From: Alphaproteobacteria bacterium
GTDB taxonomy: Bacteria; Pseudomonadota; Alphaproteobacteria; Thalassobaculales; Thalassobaculaceae
DNA: 35,528 nt
Assembly: GCA_024742605.1 (NCBI GenBank)
Contig: JANSYC010000038.1
Span: 1 to 35,528, forward strand
Direction of reading: 5' to 3'
Within the stretch, counting starts at the first letter, position 1. Every line of letters starts with the position of its first letter. The notes beneath the pieces were generated by a model. It was not told the DNA's origin and ran no database searches. It saw nothing but the letters and a program-made list of their open reading frames with translations. This document shows, piece after piece, positions 33,125-35,528 of this stretch. The position numbers and the translations under genes were made by a program.

Positions 33125-34005
33125 GGATCTTACTCTCTGTGGCGCGCCTCCGCATCGGGTGTCGAGCCTTTCGGGCCGGGTCCGTGATGCGGAAAAGCGC
33201 GGCTTCAGCGAGCCTCATTCGCTTAGGGGATGATCCCCCAGTGGATGGGTGTCGCGGAACCGCGGGCGCGGATTGTCGTATGGTCACTCCGGAAGGCGGT
33301 CGGGCAAAAAACACCGCACCACGGTCGGAATGACGGGGAATGCCTTGGCCGATCACTCGGCCTCGGGGTCGGATTTCGGTCAGCGAACTGATCCGTCGGG
33401 CGCCACATGACAGCGCCGAAACGGATCCCGTGAACCGGTCCAATTCGGATATATTATGCGTATTCAATAGAACTCGTTGGGTGTGTCTGCCGCTCTCGCG
33501 TCTGGATCTTGTCATGCTGCCGATCCGACAGGTCGCCGCCGTTGTTCCGGCCCTCAGGTCCCATACAACACCTACACCCCGATCAGGGGCCCGGCAGGGA
33601 TTAAGGATGTCCGGCTGCCGTTGTGACGCATGTCGCGTCATCGGTCCGGGTTCACAGGCAGATCTCACCGTTGTTAGTCCTGCGGGGCAAGTTCCGACAA
33701 TAGTCAGCTAAATCAAGAGCCTTGCCGTCTTTATTTGATGGTCCCGATACGGGAATCCTAAGTTCCGGAGCGACCCCTGAAGAATTCTCCAGGATCGGCG
33801 CCGATCACCGAGGACTCCTCACCATACTTATCCATGCGTCTACAAACAATGCTTCATTTGCGGAAGGGCATCCTTCGGTCGCGCGCCGTCAGTTTTGTAA
33901 CTTCAGTTTCATGTTCAAATTTCGACTCCTAATCTCTCATCTAAGCCTCTGGTCTTAATTTTATGAAAAGACGCAGTTTTTGTTGTTCGTGGGGACGGCC
34001 TTGGA
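33125..34005. other. Long divergent intergenic region between rne and amiC
   Basis: About 880 bases without a convincing gene. The part next to rne (to ~33460) is probably the rne leader and holds several hairpins: GGCCGA/TCGGCC at 33347-33362 and a longer one at 33390-33427. TGACGC/GCGTCA at 33624-33640 and TCCCG/CGGGA near 33743 are smaller. The right third (33720-33990) is A/T-rich and leads into the amiC promoter. Frames of up to 123 codons here have no coding character. A small RNA gene is possible but not shown. Confidence 0.5.
33390..33427 (-). promoter_or_regulatory. Long imperfect hairpin in the putative rne leader
   Basis: GATCCGT (33390-33396) pairs with ACGGATC (33421-33427). Inside it, CGG-CGC (with one bulged G) pairs with GCGCCG, giving 13 base pairs around a nine-base loop. 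It lies about 265-300 bases upstream of the rne start codon, inside the transcript if the -10-like CATAAT at 33453-33458 (minus strand) is used. E. coli rne has a 361-base leader with hairpins that RNase E itself senses. Confidence 0.5.
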
Positions 34006-34011
34006 TATAAT
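33983..34011 (+). promoter_or_regulatory. Promoter of amiC
   Basis: TTGTTC (33983-33988), a 17-base spacer and a perfect TATAAT (34006-34011). Transcription would start near 34018, on the first in-frame ATG, which supports the ATG at 34060 as the real start. Confidence 0.65.
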
Positions 34012-34059
34012 CCTCGCATGACAGGTGCGGGAACAGGCGGTATCGGCGGGGAGGCGTGT

Positions 34060-35301
34060 ATGAGGGGTGTGTTCGCTCCCTTGCCGGCATTCTGCGTCAT
34101 GGTTTTCTTGCTGATCGTGGGGCTCCTCGGTATCACGCAGCCGGTCTTCGCCCAGTCCGGCAAGGACCCGGTGATCAGCAACCTGCGGGTCGGTCAACAT
34201 CCGGACAAGATCCGCTTGGTTTTGGACATGTCCAATGATTTGAGTTTCACGATCTTTCAACTCCCGGATCCTTACCGCATCGTGCTCGACCTGCCGCAGG
34301 TGTCCTTCGATCTGCCGAAGACGGCGCGAACCCGCTCTGTTGGGGCGGTTGGGGGCTGGCGCTACGGCTTGTTCGAGCCGGGTACCTCACGGCTTGTGAT
34401 CGATGCCAAAGCCCCGGTTAAGGTGGCAGCCGCATTCGTGCTGCCACCGTCCGGCGATCACGGACACCGTCTGGTTCTGGATCTTGCGCCAACTGACCGC
34501 AATGCGTTCATGGTCGCCTCCAAGGCCTCGATCGAGCGGCGCATGGCCAACCGGACGCCGCGGGTCAGACCCACACCGGCCCCCAATCCTCCAGCGGTGC
34601 CCGGTGACGACCGCAGGGTGGTTGCGATCGACCCCGGTCATGGCGGGGTCGATCCCGGAGCCATCGGTGTCTCTAAGGTCTATGAGAAGGACCTCGTCCT
34701 CAAGGTCGCGAAGACGCTGAAGGCGGAACTGGAATCACGTGGTGGCTACAACGTCGTTCTGACCCGCGAAAGCGATGTGTACATCCAGTTGCGGGAGCGT
34801 ATCGCCATTGCCCGGCGGGCGGGTGCGGAGATATTCATCTCGCTGCATGCCGATTCGATCGACGATAAGGACCTGCGCGGACTGTCGGTCTATACCCTGT
34901 CCGAGAACGCGTCCGACGAAGAGGCGGCGGCCCTTGCGACCTCGGAGAATAAGTCCGACATAATTGCCGGGATGGACTTCAGCACCGAAGAGCCGGTTGT
35001 CACGGATATTCTGATCGATCTGGCGCAGCGTCGGACCATGAACCTCTCCACCCGACTAGCCAACACGGTGGTGGAGGAAATGGGGCCGCGGACACGTCTT
35101 CTGAACCGGCCACGGAGATCTGCCGGTTTTGCGGTCTTGAAAGCACCGGATGTGCCATCGGTTCTCATCGAGTTGGGCTTTCTTTCCAATACTGATGATG
35201 AGAAAAGCCTGCGCAACGCGGCCAAGCAGGAACAATTGGCCCAGGGGTTGGCGGATTCGATCGACCGGTTTTTTGTGGGAATGCAGTCCGCGCGTCGATA
35301 A
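34060..35301 (+). CDS. amiC: N-acetylmuramoyl-L-alanine amidase with AMIN domain
   Basis: AmiC-type enzymes cut the amide bond between MurNAc and the peptide to split septal peptidoglycan in the periplasm. The 413-residue product has a signal peptide (FCVMVFLLIVGLLGITQPVFAQ, cleavage near 31), an AMIN targeting domain (about 37-145) and a Pro-rich linker. The Amidase_3 domain has zinc ligands H194 (DPGHGG), E209 (VYEKDLVLKVA) and H263 (SLHADS), and catalytic E371 in LIELGFLSN. The long segment between H263 and E371 holds the helix that blocks the site until an EnvC/NlpD-type activator binds. GGGGAGG lies six bases upstream of the ATG at 34060. The next gene is a class A PBP, as in many alphaproteobacteria. 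Confidence 0.95.
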   Translation: MRGVFAPLPAFCVMVFLLIVGLLGITQPVFAQSGKDPVISNLRVGQHPDKIRLVLDMSNDLSFTIFQLPDPYRIVLDLPQVSFDLPKTARTRSVGAVGGWRYGLFEPGTSRLVIDAKAPVKVAAAFVLPPSGDHGHRLVLDLAPTDRNAFMVASKASIERRMANRTPRVRPTPAPNPPAVPGDDRRVVAIDPGHGGVDPGAIGVSKVYEKDLVLKVAKTLKAELESRGGYNVVLTRESDVYIQLRERIAIARRAGAEIFISLHADSIDDKDLRGLSVYTLSENASDEEAAALATSENKSDIIAGMDFSTEEPVVTDILIDLAQRRTMNLSTRLANTVVEEMGPRTRLLNRPRRSAGFAVLKAPDVPSVLIELGFLSNTDDEKSLRNAAKQEQLAQGLADSIDRFFVGMQSARR

Positions 35302-35421
35302 GAAGCACGCCGAGTCTTGCGTGGACCATCATCCGGTCACATTCCATTGAAAAGTTAGACAAATGATGCGGCGGCGCCGGTGTGCTGCTAAGCTCCGCGC
35401 GAATTTGGAGATGGTGCCGGA

Positions 35422-35528
35422 ATGCGGTGGATCATTAGACTTCTTTCGTTTTTGATCGTGCTGGCGATCGTCGGCACGGCTGGCGTGCTCTGGGGGTTTT
35501 GGCATTTCGGAAAGGATCTCCCGGACTA
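35422..35528 (+). CDS. mrcA: Penicillin-binding protein 1A, N-terminal fragment (cut by the window edge)
   Basis: Only the first 35 codons are present. They encode a short basic N-terminus (MRWIIRLLSF), one membrane helix (LIVLAIVGTAGVLWGFWHF) and the start of the periplasmic part, GKDLPD. A single N-terminal anchor followed by x-K/D-L-P-D-Y is the typical opening of class A penicillin-binding proteins of the PBP1A type, and position after amiC agrees with this. The transglycosylase and transpeptidase domains lie outside the window, so the call rests on a short stretch and on context. Confidence 0.75.
   Translation, partial: MRWIIRLLSFLIVLAIVGTAGVLWGFWHFGKDLPD

Noticed and set aside
33003-33711. 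Overlapping frames on both strands between rne and amiC (up to 221 codons)
   Set aside because: No ribosome-binding sites, no domain features, and composition typical of non-coding GC-rich DNA; the minus frame runs into rne out of phase.
35302-35421. Terminator between amiC and the penicillin-binding protein gene
   Set aside because: Only a five-base stem (CACGC/GCGTG) without a T-tract is present.
1-35528. tRNA, rRNA, CRISPR arrays, insertion sequences and prophage
   Set aside because: No cloverleaf-like segments, regularly spaced repeats, transposase motifs or phage structural genes were seen; the CI-like regulator stands alone.

Overview
The window looks like chromosomal core DNA of a GC-rich alphaproteobacterium, probably in or near Rhodospirillales (inference, no database search). 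The reasons are the linked order NDUFA12-like / MlaD / DUF2155 / aat / accC / accB / aroQ, a class II (B12-dependent) ribonucleotide reductase, an RNase E with an acidic insertion in its S1 domain, and amiC followed by a class A penicillin-binding protein. I see no phage, insertion sequence, CRISPR array, tRNA or rRNA.

Layout. Positions 1-1657 hold the end of waaA (with a probable frameshift at the left edge) and lpxK, two lipid A/Kdo genes. Next come an entericidin-like lipoprotein, an orphan reading frame, and a helix-turn-helix regulator coupled to an unknown partner (to 3608). A strong hairpin at 3645-3670 separates these from nrdJ on the minus strand, whose upstream region carries two NrdR-box-like sites 31 bp apart. 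From 8141 to 11320 the plus strand encodes an RraA-like protein, a secreted GH18 protein, an NDUFA12-like complex I subunit, an MlaD-like lipid-transport protein and a DUF2155 protein. The last overlaps the convergent aat gene by 67 bp. The minus-strand set aroQ-accB-accC-aat is followed by the divergent kynU and then greB.

The block 16325-21935 is a tyrosine/phenylalanine degradation locus. A divergent MarR-type regulator faces hpd and hmgA, with two operator-like palindromes between them. A small lipoprotein gene follows, overlapped by four bases by a fumarylacetoacetase-family gene. A convergent PLP aminotransferase may supply the transamination step; no maleylacetoacetate isomerase is visible. 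After this come a lipoprotein related to gamma-glutamyltranspeptidase that seems to lack the nucleophilic Thr, and a divergent BepA-like M48 metalloprotease with TPR-like repeats.

From 25096 on, the features are an ammonium transporter fused to a histidine kinase, a ScsC/DsbA-like oxidoreductase, a coupled phytanoyl-CoA dioxygenase-like/MFS pair, rne with a long structured leader, amiC with a recognisable promoter, and the first codons of a PBP1A-type gene cut by the right edge.

No obvious undescribed multi-gene system is present. The best leads are the Amt-histidine kinase with its upstream inverted repeat, the tandem NrdR sites, the regulator/unknown pair at 2599-3608, the degenerate GGT lipoprotein, and the lipoprotein inside the tyrosine operon.
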